This document shows positions 1-5,441 of a stretch of 8,505 nt of DNA, piece after piece. The translations under genes and the position numbers were made by a program. The first letter of the stretch is position 1. Each line of letters starts with the position of its first letter. The DNA is from an uncultured Acidimicrobiia bacterium (lineage in GTDB: Bacteria; Actinomycetota; Acidimicrobiia; UBA5794), in assembly GCA_905480055.1 (NCBI GenBank), contig CAJQOW010000160.1:1-8505 (forward strand), read 5' to 3'. The notes beneath the pieces are model-generated. The model was given only the letters and a program-made list of their open reading frames with translations, was not told where the DNA came from and made no database searches.

Positions 1-1
1 C

Positions 2-301
2 GACGAGCGAACGCCAGAAGCCACGGCATGGGTGCTGTGCGGCTCGATCGCCCTTGGGCTCTGCTCGATCGTGATCACGATGAAGTCTCTCGAGGACTGG
101 GACCGCTTCCCGACCCTATATCGCCCGGTTGCGGCCGCAACGTTCGCGGCGGCAGCGGTCGCATTGGTTCTGGGGTGGCTCCGTCCGGCACCATGGCTGC
201 TCGCCATGCTGATGCTGGCCATGCTCGTCGCCGTGTGGATCTTCGCCAACTACCGATGGCTCCAGCTCGACGACCCAGAGGCTGCCCTCCCAGAGGCCTG
301 A
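2..301 (+). CDS. C-terminal end of a multi-pass membrane protein, possibly LtrA-like (5' end outside window)
   Basis: The frame is open from the left edge to a TGA at 299-301, giving 99 residues that begin DERTPEATAW. It contains three hydrophobic stretches, at about residues 10-26, 40-56 and 61-81. A short polar link (MKSLEDWDRF) separates the first two, and the acidic tail DDPEAALPEA would lie outside the membrane. Alternating small hydrophobic helices and a short charged tail resemble the last helices of the low-temperature-requirement A (LtrA) family in actinobacteria, but I see no diagnostic motif, so the family name is tentative. A GTG at 32 could start an 89-residue protein; an upstream continuation is more likely because the frame stays open and codon-like before it. 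The gene converges on the acetyltransferase gene with only 9 bp between the two stop codons, and I see no terminator hairpin there. Confidence 0.6.
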   Translation, partial: DERTPEATAWVLCGSIALGLCSIVITMKSLEDWDRFPTLYRPVAAATFAAAAVALVLGWLRPAPWLLAMLMLAMLVAVWIFANYRWLQLDDPEAALPEA

Positions 302-310
302 CCATCGGCC

Positions 311-817
311 TCAATCGGGCGTGATCGGCCGTTGCAGAATCATCGTGTCGTGGAATCGTCCATCCTTGAATCCGACGCCGCGCAACACTCCAGCCTCTTC
401 GTAGCCAAGCTTCCGGTGGACGGCGATCGACCCTTCGTTTGGCAGGGCAACGATCGCAATCGCAACCGTGAACCCAGCCGCCGCCAGAGCGTCCATGAGC
501 TCCGCGAGCAACATTGGCCCGATCCCGGCGCCTGAGTGCTCGGGAGCAAGCACCACGGTGGTTTCTGCCGTGGTTCGGTAGGCAGCCTTGTCTCGCCACG
601 GGCCGGACCACGCCGCACCAACCACGTCATCGTCGAGCATGGCCACAAGGATGGGATAGCCATCGGAAATGCGCTGATCGAACCAGGCCACACGCTGGTC
701 GTCCGTCCATGGTTCCGTGTCGAACGACACGTGCGAGTCGGCGATGTACTCGTTGTAGATGGCGTTGAGGGCTGGAACGTCGGCTACCGACGCCGTGCGC
801 ACACTGACATCGGTCAC
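311..817 (-). CDS. GNAT N-acetyltransferase, phosphinothricin acetyltransferase-like
   Basis: A 168-residue GNAT-fold acetyltransferase, likely cytoplasmic, transferring acetyl from acetyl-CoA to an amine. Family marks in order: N-terminal VRTASVADVPALNAIYNEYI (residues 6-25), the SFDTEP motif (31-36) typical of the phosphinothricin/methionine-sulfone acetyltransferase (PAT/MnaT) group, AYRTTAETTV (79-88) with the Glu85 equivalent of the PAT active-site glutamate, the acetyl-CoA loop HSGAGIG (94-100), and NEGSIAVHRKLGYEEAGVLR (127-146). The acetyl-CoA loop has Ser95 where the usual motif has Arg or Gln. The GTG start at 817-815 was chosen because it overlaps the permease stop as GTGA (817-814) and leaves a normal family length; a longer frame reaching 1054 would read through the permease gene. 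It is the last gene of the ABC operon and probably translationally coupled to it. The real substrate cannot be read from sequence; methionine derivatives or a natural amine toxin are possible. Confidence 0.9.
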   Translation of the reverse strand: MTDVSVRTASVADVPALNAIYNEYIADSHVSFDTEPWTDDQRVAWFDQRISDGYPILVAMLDDDVVGAAWSGPWRDKAAYRTTAETTVVLAPEHSGAGIGPMLLAELMDALAAAGFTVAIAIVALPNEGSIAVHRKLGYEEAGVLRGVGFKDGRFHDTMILQRPITPD

Positions 818-1653
818 ACCGGAGCCTTGTCCTGTTCGTCCTTGCGGTTCTTCCGGCTCTTCTTCCCACCACCAACCTGCGGCTCCCACTTGAAGAATCG
901 GATCCCTAGCACCAGGGCGACAATGCCCCAAAGCGCCATGTAGGCCAAATGGTCCCATTGCCACGGCGAACCGGTGTACGTGGGGTTGAAGCAGTCGGTG
1001 AATGGGACGACGAAGTGCTTCAGCGGGAAGAAGTTCGCAACGGTGTTGATCCAATCCGGTGCGTCACTGGATGGGACGAGGAACACACCGCTGATGAACG
1101 CAAGGGGCAGAAGCGTTGCGTTCGTGACCGCCGTTGCAGCCTCGCCACTGTTGACCAGCCCCGCGACCAGCAGCCCGAGCGATGCGAAACAGGCAACGCC
1201 GACGAGGAACGTGAATATCGCAGCGGGGAGGGTTGCGGCATAGATCTGTATGCCGTAGAACGCGACACCAACCGCCATCATCGCGGTCACGGAGATCACC
1301 GCGATGAACAGCGCGCTGAGGATCTTGCCCCACAGGTAGATCCCTGCGGGGAGTGGCGTGCCGCGCACTCGCTTGAGGATCCCCTCGTCTCTTTGGTACG
1401 CCGTCGTGACTGCGATGTTGGTGTAGGAGGCTGACACGGCGGCAAAGACCGCCATCGCTGGTCCGAAGTACTGCGAGAGGTTCACGCCGAGTTCTTCGAT
1501 GAACTCGTTGCCGAAGATCAAGGAAAACACGATGAAGATGAAGAGGGGGAAGATCAGCGTGAAGAACGCAGCGGCCGGGCTCCGGAAGAAGATCCGGTTC
1601 TGATAGCGCGCCTGACTGGCGAGGAGCTTGAGGCTCGATGGTCGATCAGCCAT
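814..1653 (-). CDS. ABC-2 type transporter permease (drug/antibiotic exporter class)
   Basis: A 279-residue membrane subunit with about six hydrophobic segments, at roughly residues 27-48, 61-82, 105-132, 138-167, 175-194 and 236-254. Between the second and third lies RDEGILKRVRGTPLPAG (88-104), which matches the coupling-helix region RxEGxLxRLRxTPLP of the DrrB/ABC-2 family. LAFISGVFLVP (184-194) followed by NFFPLKHFV is also characteristic of the family. A strongly basic C-terminal tail (GGGKKSRKNRK) should sit in the cytoplasm. The ATG at 1653 lies inside the end of the ATPase gene (8-bp overlap), and the TGA overlaps the GTG of the acetyltransferase, so the three genes form one coupled operon. 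With the ATPase it would make an efflux pump, presumably as a homodimeric membrane part. The exported substrate is unknown. Confidence 0.93.
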   Translation of the reverse strand: MADRPSSLKLLASQARYQNRIFFRSPAAAFFTLIFPLFIFIVFSLIFGNEFIEELGVNLSQYFGPAMAVFAAVSASYTNIAVTTAYQRDEGILKRVRGTPLPAGIYLWGKILSALFIAVISVTAMMAVGVAFYGIQIYAATLPAAIFTFLVGVACFASLGLLVAGLVNSGEAATAVTNATLLPLAFISGVFLVPSSDAPDWINTVANFFPLKHFVVPFTDCFNPTYTGSPWQWDHLAYMALWGIVALVLGIRFFKWEPQVGGGKKSRKNRKDEQDKAPV

Positions 1654-2548
1654 CGCCTTCCTCCCCCGTCAATTCGAGGTAGACATCTTCGAGGCTCGGA
1701 CGTGAGATCGACAGATCGAGCAGCTCTATGTTTCTCCCAACGGCCCACCCGGTGATGTCGTGCACCGTCTGTGTCGGTGTGGAACTCCGCATCGTGATGC
1801 GGCCGTTCTCCGCCACATGCACGTCTGGTGCAGGAAAGCCCTCGAGCGACTGACCGTCGAGGTTGAAGGCAATGACAGTCGCCGCGGTTTCCCTTCCGCC
1901 AAGCGACTCTGGGGTTCCCTCAGCAACGATGAGCCCTCCCGACATCACCGCAACCCGATCTGCGAGAAATTGCGCTTCATCCATGTAGTGGGTGGTCAGG
2001 AGAATCGTCTTGCCGAGCGACGTCAGGTTCTCGACGATCGACCACGCTTGGCGCCTTGCTGAAGGGTCGAATCCGGTTGTGGGCTCGTCCATGAACACTA
2101 GGTCGGGGTCGCCGACGATGCCGAGGGCGAGCTCCAGACGTCGCCGCTGGCCGCCAGAGAGGGACTTGATGCGCGCGTCGCGCTTCTCGTCGAGGCCGAC
2201 AATCCCGATCAGCTCCGCAGTGTCCCGTCGGTTGGGGTACATGACCCCGTAGGTGTCGATGGCCTCGGAGACGGTCAGGCTGTCCTCAACAGCTGTCTCC
2301 TGCAGGACGATGCCGATGCGTTCCCGATAGGCCCGGCTGCGATCGGTGGGGTCATATCCGAGAACCGACACGGTACCAGACGTCTTCGACCGGTATCCCT
2401 CGAGAATCTCCACTGTGGTGGACTTGCCCGCTCCGTTCGGCCCCAGGATGGCGAACACCTCGCCGGTTTCCACCTCGAAACTGACGTCTTTGACGGCTTC
2501 GACATCGCCGTAGTGCTTCACCAGGTTTTCGACGGACACGACACTCAT
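1646..2548 (-). CDS. ABC transporter ATP-binding protein, DrrA-type
   Basis: A 300-residue ATPase with a complete nucleotide-binding domain: Walker A GPNGAGKST (36-44), Q-loop Gln83 in VLQET, signature LSGGQRRR (130-137), Walker B LVFMDEP (150-156) with catalytic Glu155, D-loop GFDPSAR (159-165) and H-loop His187 in TTHYMDEA. The C-terminal 80 residues, ending SRPSLEDVYLELTGEEG, are the extra domain seen in DrrA-type drug exporter ATPases. It powers the permease encoded directly downstream, whose start codon it overlaps. The ATG at 2548 is chosen because MSVVSVENLVKHYG is the standard N-terminus; an upstream ATG at 2626 would add 26 unrelated residues and cover the intergenic operator. No Shine-Dalgarno motif precedes ATG 2548, and a promoter-like pair ends 7 nt before it, so the message may be leaderless. 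Confidence 0.95.
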   Translation of the reverse strand: MSVVSVENLVKHYGDVEAVKDVSFEVETGEVFAILGPNGAGKSTTVEILEGYRSKTSGTVSVLGYDPTDRSRAYRERIGIVLQETAVEDSLTVSEAIDTYGVMYPNRRDTAELIGIVGLDEKRDARIKSLSGGQRRRLELALGIVGDPDLVFMDEPTTGFDPSARRQAWSIVENLTSLGKTILLTTHYMDEAQFLADRVAVMSGGLIVAEGTPESLGGRETAATVIAFNLDGQSLEGFPAPDVHVAENGRITMRSSTPTQTVHDITGWAVGRNIELLDLSISRPSLEDVYLELTGEEGDG

Positions 2549-2584
2549 CGGCGACAGTCCACTAGCTGCGCTCCCCCACGTCAA
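2549..2584 (-). promoter_or_regulatory. Putative promoter of the ABC-GNAT operon
   Basis: On the minus strand, TTGACG (plus coordinates 2579-2584) is followed by a 17-bp spacer and TGGACT (2556-2561). Seven nt then lead to the ATG of the ATPase gene. The -35 matches 5 of 6 consensus bases and the -10 only 3 of 6. If real, transcription would start at or very near the ATG. The weak -10 would suit an activator-dependent promoter, and the 11-bp-phased box array begins 12 bp upstream of the -35. Confidence 0.4.
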
Positions 2585-2595
2585 CTGGCTCCTGC

Positions 2596-2655
2596 GAAAC
2601 CTGCTCGAAACACAGAGGTTCCACATCCGTAACGCCCGGGTAACTGCGATGAAAC
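2596..2655 (+). promoter_or_regulatory. Six-unit, 11-bp-phased operator array, GlnR-like (OmpR-family regulator)
   Basis: Six five-base half-sites start exactly every 11 bp: GAAAC at 2596, GAAAC at 2607, GTTCC at 2618, GTAAC at 2629, GTAAC at 2640 and GAAAC at 2651. The last two form GTAAC-N6-GAAAC, which fits the published actinobacterial GlnR box (gTnAC-n6-GaAAC) with no mismatch. Five of the six units end in AC, the key dinucleotide of that motif. The phase is lost on both sides: CTGGC at 2585 and GTCGT at 2662. GlnR is the OmpR-family nitrogen regulator of many actinobacteria, and amtB is one of its known targets, so the position before amt supports the assignment. An alternative is a PhoP-type regulator, whose PHO boxes are also 11-bp direct repeats (GTTCACC); only the 2618 unit leans that way. 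Confidence 0.7.
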
Positions 2656-2665
2656 CGGAGGGTCG

Positions 2666-2719
2666 TAGCTTGCCGCCATCCTCGCCGGGTTCGAGGTGTC
2701 AGAAAGTCCAACCAGGAGG
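2666..2719 (+). promoter_or_regulatory. Candidate amt -10 element and strong ribosome binding site
   Basis: TAGCTT at 2666-2671 fits an actinobacterial TANNNT -10 hexamer just after the operator array. No good -35 is present, and the expected -35 position lies within the array, as at activator-dependent promoters. AGGAGG at 2714-2719 is a near-perfect Shine-Dalgarno motif 8 nt before GTG 2728. It decides the start: the nearby ATG at 2721 is out of frame with amt and only 1 nt from the motif. The ribosome binding site is firm; the -10 is a guess. Confidence 0.55.
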
Positions 2720-2727
2720 CATGAAAC

Positions 2728-4050
2728 GTGAAACGAAGGATTCTCATAGCGACTGCGCTGGTCGCTCTATTCGTCTTTGGGCCGCTCGGCAGCGGTGCCA
2801 TGGCCCAGGAGGCCGGAATCGGCGAGGTGGTCGAGTCGGTCAACGCGTTCTGGCTGGTCTTCGCAGGTGTACTCGTCATGTTCATGCAGGCAGGGTTTGC
2901 CCTGGTTGAGGCCGGATTCACCCGGGCGAAGAACGCCGGCAACATCATCATGAAGAACGTCATGGATTTCTCCGTGGGTGCACTCACCTACTGGGCGTTC
3001 GGTTTCGCGCTGGCATACGGCGGATCCACTCTCGGTGGGTTCCTTGCCTACGGCGATGTCTGGTTCTTCGGTGACGAGGCACGCGCCGGCGAATGGTTCT
3101 TCCAGGTCGTGTTCGCAGCAACCGCCGCAACCATCATCTCGGGTGCGCTTGCCGGCCGCGTGAAGTTCACGTCGTACCTCATCTACACACCGTTCATCAC
3201 AGGCCTGATCTACCCCATCGTCACGCACTGGGTGTGGGGCGGCGGCTGGCTCGCTGAGCGGGGCTTCTTCGACTTTGCTGGATCGGGTGTTGTCCACATG
3301 CTTGGTGGCGTTGCCGCCCTTGCAGGTGTCCTCGTCATTGGCGCTCGGAAGGGCAAGTACGACGCAGACGGGAAGCCGAAGGCAATCCCGGGGCACTCGG
3401 TGACACTTGGTGCGCTCGGTGTGTTCATCCTCTGGTTCGGCTGGTACGGCTTCAACGCTGGCTCCACGCTCGCCGCTGTCGGGGAGAACATCACCTATCC
3501 CGTGGTCACCACCACGCTCGCTGCAGCCGCAGGAGCCGTTGGTGCGATGGTGACAGCATGGATCATCATCGGGAAACCCGATGTTGGCTTCACGCTCAAC
3601 GGTGCCCTCGCCGGCCTGGTCGGTATCACCGCGGGCACAGCAAGCATCTCGTTCAGTTTGTCGGTGCTCACCGGTCTCGTCGCTGGCGTGATCATGGTGT
3701 TCTCGGTCATGGGGCTCGAGCGGGTGGGCATCGACGATCCTGTCGGGGCAATCTCGGTGCATGGCACCGCCGGTCTGTGGGGCGTCCTCGCAGTTGCCTT
3801 GTTCAGCTCCGATGCCTCGATTGGAACCCAGCTGTTCGGTGCGGCTGCGATCGCCGCATGGGCGTTCATCGCTTCCTACATCGTGTTCAAGCTGATCGAC
3901 CTCACGGTCGGCATGCGGGTCACTCCCGAAGAGGAGCGCGAGGGATTGGATCGGTCGGAGCACGGTGCGGAGGCCTATCCCGAGTTCGTGTTCCAGGAGC
4001 AGGTTGCAGACCCACGGGACCTCGACCCCGTCGGCTCGAACGGGCACTAG
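2728..4050 (+). CDS. amt: Ammonium transporter, Amt/Mep family
   Basis: A 440-residue Amt channel for ammonium uptake. Residues 1-27 look like a cleavable signal peptide (MKRR, hydrophobic core, AMA-QEAG), as in other Amt proteins with an exported N-terminus. About eleven transmembrane segments follow. By family alignment from memory, the key residues are present: Asp182 and His190 in DFAGSGVVHMLGG (182-194), Trp170 in HWVWGGGWL, His345 in SVHGTAGLWG (343-352, second of the twin histidines), the Phe gate at Phe129 and Phe242, and Ser246 in GFNAGS. The N-terminal FMQAGFALVEAGFTRAKNA (52-70) is closer to plant/cyanobacterial AMT1 types than to E. coli AmtB. The C-terminal tail GLDRSEHGAEAYPEF (406-420) is the conserved cytoplasmic regulatory tail that PII proteins contact in this family. 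No glnK follows. GTG start fixed by AGGAGG 8 nt upstream. Likely nitrogen-regulated through the array at 2596-2655. Confidence 0.96.
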   Translation: MKRRILIATALVALFVFGPLGSGAMAQEAGIGEVVESVNAFWLVFAGVLVMFMQAGFALVEAGFTRAKNAGNIIMKNVMDFSVGALTYWAFGFALAYGGSTLGGFLAYGDVWFFGDEARAGEWFFQVVFAATAATIISGALAGRVKFTSYLIYTPFITGLIYPIVTHWVWGGGWLAERGFFDFAGSGVVHMLGGVAALAGVLVIGARKGKYDADGKPKAIPGHSVTLGALGVFILWFGWYGFNAGSTLAAVGENITYPVVTTTLAAAAGAVGAMVTAWIIIGKPDVGFTLNGALAGLVGITAGTASISFSLSVLTGLVAGVIMVFSVMGLERVGIDDPVGAISVHGTAGLWGVLAVALFSSDASIGTQLFGAAAIAAWAFIASYIVFKLIDLTVGMRVTPEEEREGLDRSEHGAEAYPEFVFQEQVADPRDLDPVGSNGH

Positions 4051-4100
4051 ACGGTTGGTGGTGACTCTGCTGAGTCTCCATCTTCCGCAGGAGCAGCAAG

Positions 4101-4130
4101 GAGGGGGGGATCCGAATGGATCCCCCCCTC
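4101..4130 (+). terminator. Hairpin after amt, probable terminator
   Basis: GAGGGGGGGATCC (4101-4113) and its exact reverse complement (4118-4130) form a perfect 13-bp stem around the loop GAAT, 50 bp after the amt stop codon. No T-run follows on either strand, as is often true of hairpin terminators in high-GC actinobacteria. It could also act on read-through coming from the exonuclease side. Confidence 0.7.
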
Positions 4131-4181
4131 AAGCGTGTTCAGTACTTCGTACTCAGGCCCTTTGGGTTCTGAGTTGTGAGT

Positions 4182-4286
4182 TCCAGCAATCCGATTGCCT
4201 AGCTCATTGCTCAGAACTCAAGACTCTCAACTCGAAAGCCCTGAGCCGTTAGCCGTGAGCCATGCGCTCCAGCAATCCGGTTGCCT
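4182..4286 (+). repeat. Pair of 19-bp direct repeats with an internal palindrome
   Basis: TCCAGCAATCCGATTGCCT at 4182-4200 recurs at 4268-4286 with one change (A to G), 86 bp apart. Both copies are followed by a CTCAT about 3 bp later (4203-4207 and 4289-4293), so the similarity extends to about 26 bp. The first copy contains the perfect inverted repeat GCAAT-CCG-ATTGC; the single change in the second copy turns one pair into G-T. Each copy directly adjoins heptad-repeat sequence, suggesting that the two are halves of one duplicated composite unit. Confidence 0.75.
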
Positions 4287-4425
4287 CTCTCATGACGGGC
4301 GCTCCGCAGGGGACTCAGAACTCACAACTCAAGACTCCTCCTCTGCACGGGGATGGTCCCACACCAAGGTAATGCCACATCCGTGTTCGCAGGCTCACCC
4401 GCCCCCTGGCTCACTACGTTCGCCC

Positions 4426-4445
4426 GTCCCCCCTAAAGGGAGGAC
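4426..4445 (-). terminator. Imperfect hairpin downstream of the exonuclease gene, possible terminator
   Basis: GTCCCCCC (4426-4433), loop TAAA and GGGAGGAC (4438-4445) form an 8-bp stem with one internal mismatch. It lies about 52 bp beyond the exonuclease stop, between repeat blocks C and D. No clear T-run follows on the minus strand, so the terminator role is only inferred from its place. Confidence 0.4.
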
Positions 4446-4497
4446 TGACAGGCGCACGGCTCCGAACTCAGAACTCCCAACTCAAAACTCAACCGCC

Positions 4498-5367
4498 CTA
4501 CTGCCAGGCGGATGGCCGATTCTTCAGGTTGTTGAAGCCGAGCTCATCGCAGAGGGCCAGGAAGTCTTCACGGTGGGCCCCTTTCCATGCGAGGTCATCC
4601 AGCGATTCTGGGATGTCGGCGGTTGTGCGCAGCGTTGCCAGATCTCGGTACAGCAGGGCTGCATCGAGGTTCTCGGCGAGCGTCGCTGCCAGCTTCGTTG
4701 CACTGCGAACCTTCACATCCCAATCGGTCTCTGATGTTGGAATCTGGTCGAGGTGGCCGTACTCGGCGAGCAGCGTAGACGAAGACTTCGCTCCCCAGCC
4801 CGGCAGGCCCGGGATTCCATCGGCGGTGTCACCGACAAGGGCGAGGTAGTCGGGGATCGATTCGGGCGATACGCCAAACTTTGCGCGTACCCCGTCCGCG
4901 TCGATGAAGGCAGACTCCCTTCGATTGAACCCCACGATCTTGGGGTTTCCATACAGCTGGCACATGTCCTTGTCAGGACTCATGATCACGACACGGTCGA
5001 CATCGGGAACGTACTTCTGCGCTGCCGCAGCAAGGCCGTCGTCTGCCTCATGCTCGATCATCGGCCACACGGTGACACCGATTGCCTCCATGGCACGCTC
5101 GGCGACAGGAAACTGGGCGTGCAACTCGGGCGGCGTCCCTTCGCCTGTCTTGTACCCGTCGAACATGTCGTTGCGGAACGACTCGATGACCGTGTCAAAG
5201 GCTGCACCGACATGGGTCACCCCTGGCTCGGCGAGCAGCGCCAGCGTCGACATGATGATGCCGTGCGTTGCGCCGATCTCCCACCCTTCCGGTGTCTGCC
5301 GGGGAGGAGCGCCGAAGTGGGCGCGGAAGAGTTCGTAGGTGCCGTCGATGAGGTGAACCGTCGTCAT
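4498..5367 (-). CDS. Stand-alone 5'-3' exonuclease / flap endonuclease (FEN family)
   Basis: A 289-residue PIN-like/FEN nuclease without a polymerase domain. Metal-binding acidic residues are in the expected order: Asp8 in HLIDGTYELFRAHF, Asp58 in AAFDT, Glu107-Asp109-Asp110 in EHEADDGLAA, Asp132 and Asp134 in SPDKDM, and Asp180 and Asp183 in GDTADGIPG. The last motif opens the helix-3-turn-helix DNA-binding motif (GDTADGIPGLPGWGAKS, 179-195), the form GDxxDNIPGVPGIGxKT in DNA polymerase I. YKTGEG (72-77) replaces the YKxxR of Pol I-type enzymes, a variant I associate with the short actinobacterial proteins. It should remove 5' flaps or RNA primers in replication and repair. The ATG at 5367 gives the family N-terminus at once. 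The stop lies 5 bp from a heptad-repeat block. The gene is divergent from the sulfurtransferase, with 74 bp between the start codons. Confidence 0.92.
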   Translation of the reverse strand: MTTVHLIDGTYELFRAHFGAPPRQTPEGWEIGATHGIIMSTLALLAEPGVTHVGAAFDTVIESFRNDMFDGYKTGEGTPPELHAQFPVAERAMEAIGVTVWPMIEHEADDGLAAAAQKYVPDVDRVVIMSPDKDMCQLYGNPKIVGFNRRESAFIDADGVRAKFGVSPESIPDYLALVGDTADGIPGLPGWGAKSSSTLLAEYGHLDQIPTSETDWDVKVRSATKLAATLAENLDAALLYRDLATLRTTADIPESLDDLAWKGAHREDFLALCDELGFNNLKNRPSAWQ

Positions 5368-5403
5368 GGCGCCACCCTACCGATCGCCACACCGTGGTGT
5401 CTG
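5368..5403 (-). promoter_or_regulatory. Putative leaderless promoter of the exonuclease gene
   Basis: On the minus strand, CAGACA (plus 5398-5403; 4 of 6 match to TTGACA) is followed by an 18-bp spacer, TAGGGT (plus 5374-5379) and exactly 6 nt to the ATG. TANNNT followed by transcription start at the ATG is the usual actinobacterial leaderless layout. The GGGTGG overlapping this hexamer could instead serve as a poor ribosome binding site. Confidence 0.45.
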
Positions 5404-5429
5404 GGAGCCAGTGCGGAACATGCGACCGG

Positions 5430-5441
5430 TACCGTTCGACG
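5430..5441 (+). promoter_or_regulatory. Putative leaderless -10 element of the sulfurtransferase gene
   Basis: TACCGT at 5430-5435 lies exactly 6 nt before ATG 5442. There is no Shine-Dalgarno motif and no recognisable -35. The spacing puts the transcription start on the A of the ATG. This supports 5442, not the GTG at 5394, as the start. Confidence 0.4.

Larger units (their letters stand above)
4131..4497. repeat. Gene-free region built from degenerate 7-bp tandem repeats
   Basis: I see no coding region in these 367 bp. They contain blocks of heptads with consensus (A/G)ACTCAN. Block A, in reverse orientation, is 4164-4184 (GGGTTCT GAGTTGT GAGTTCC). Block B keeps heptad phase over 4201-4270 while drifting from AACTCAA-type units (4215-4235) to GAGCCGT-type units (4243-4263). 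Block C is 4312-4339 (GACTCAG AACTCAC AACTCAA GACTCCT). Block D is 4465-4492 (AACTCAG AACTCCC AACTCAA AACTCAA). Blocks C and D share the unit order CAG, then CAC or CCC, then CAA. Block D ends only 5 bp before the exonuclease stop codon. The pattern recalls the heptanucleotide STRR repeats of cyanobacteria, though the units are different. Function unknown. Confidence 0.8.

Noticed and set aside
302..330. ATCGG repeated three times at 10-bp spacing near the convergent stops
   Set aside because: Two of the three copies are ordinary codons at the end of the acetyltransferase gene; three short matches are too few to support a site.
2723..2734. Two further GAAAC strings at 2723 and 2730 as extra operator units
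   Set aside because: They are 7 bp apart and out of the 11-bp phase of the array, and one overlaps the amt start codon region.
2721..2909. ATG at 2721 as a start for a small protein overlapping amt
   Set aside because: It is only 1 nt from the AGGAGG motif and opens an unrelated frame; the GTG at 2728 has ideal spacing and gives a signal peptide followed by Amt.
2767..4047. Long minus-strand open frame (426 codons) opposite amt
   Set aside because: It is the exact codon-aligned antisense of a membrane protein, so it reads as an improbable His/Asp/Glu/Arg-rich protein. It has no family resemblance, and amt on the plus strand is certain.
4164..4492. CRISPR array
   Set aside because: Units are 7 bp, contiguous and degenerate; there are no equal-length spacers and no cas genes nearby.
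4195..4734. Plus-strand open frame across the repeat region
   Set aside because: Composition follows the heptads (Ser/Gln/Thr/Pro rich), it runs into the exonuclease gene on the other strand, and it resembles no protein family.
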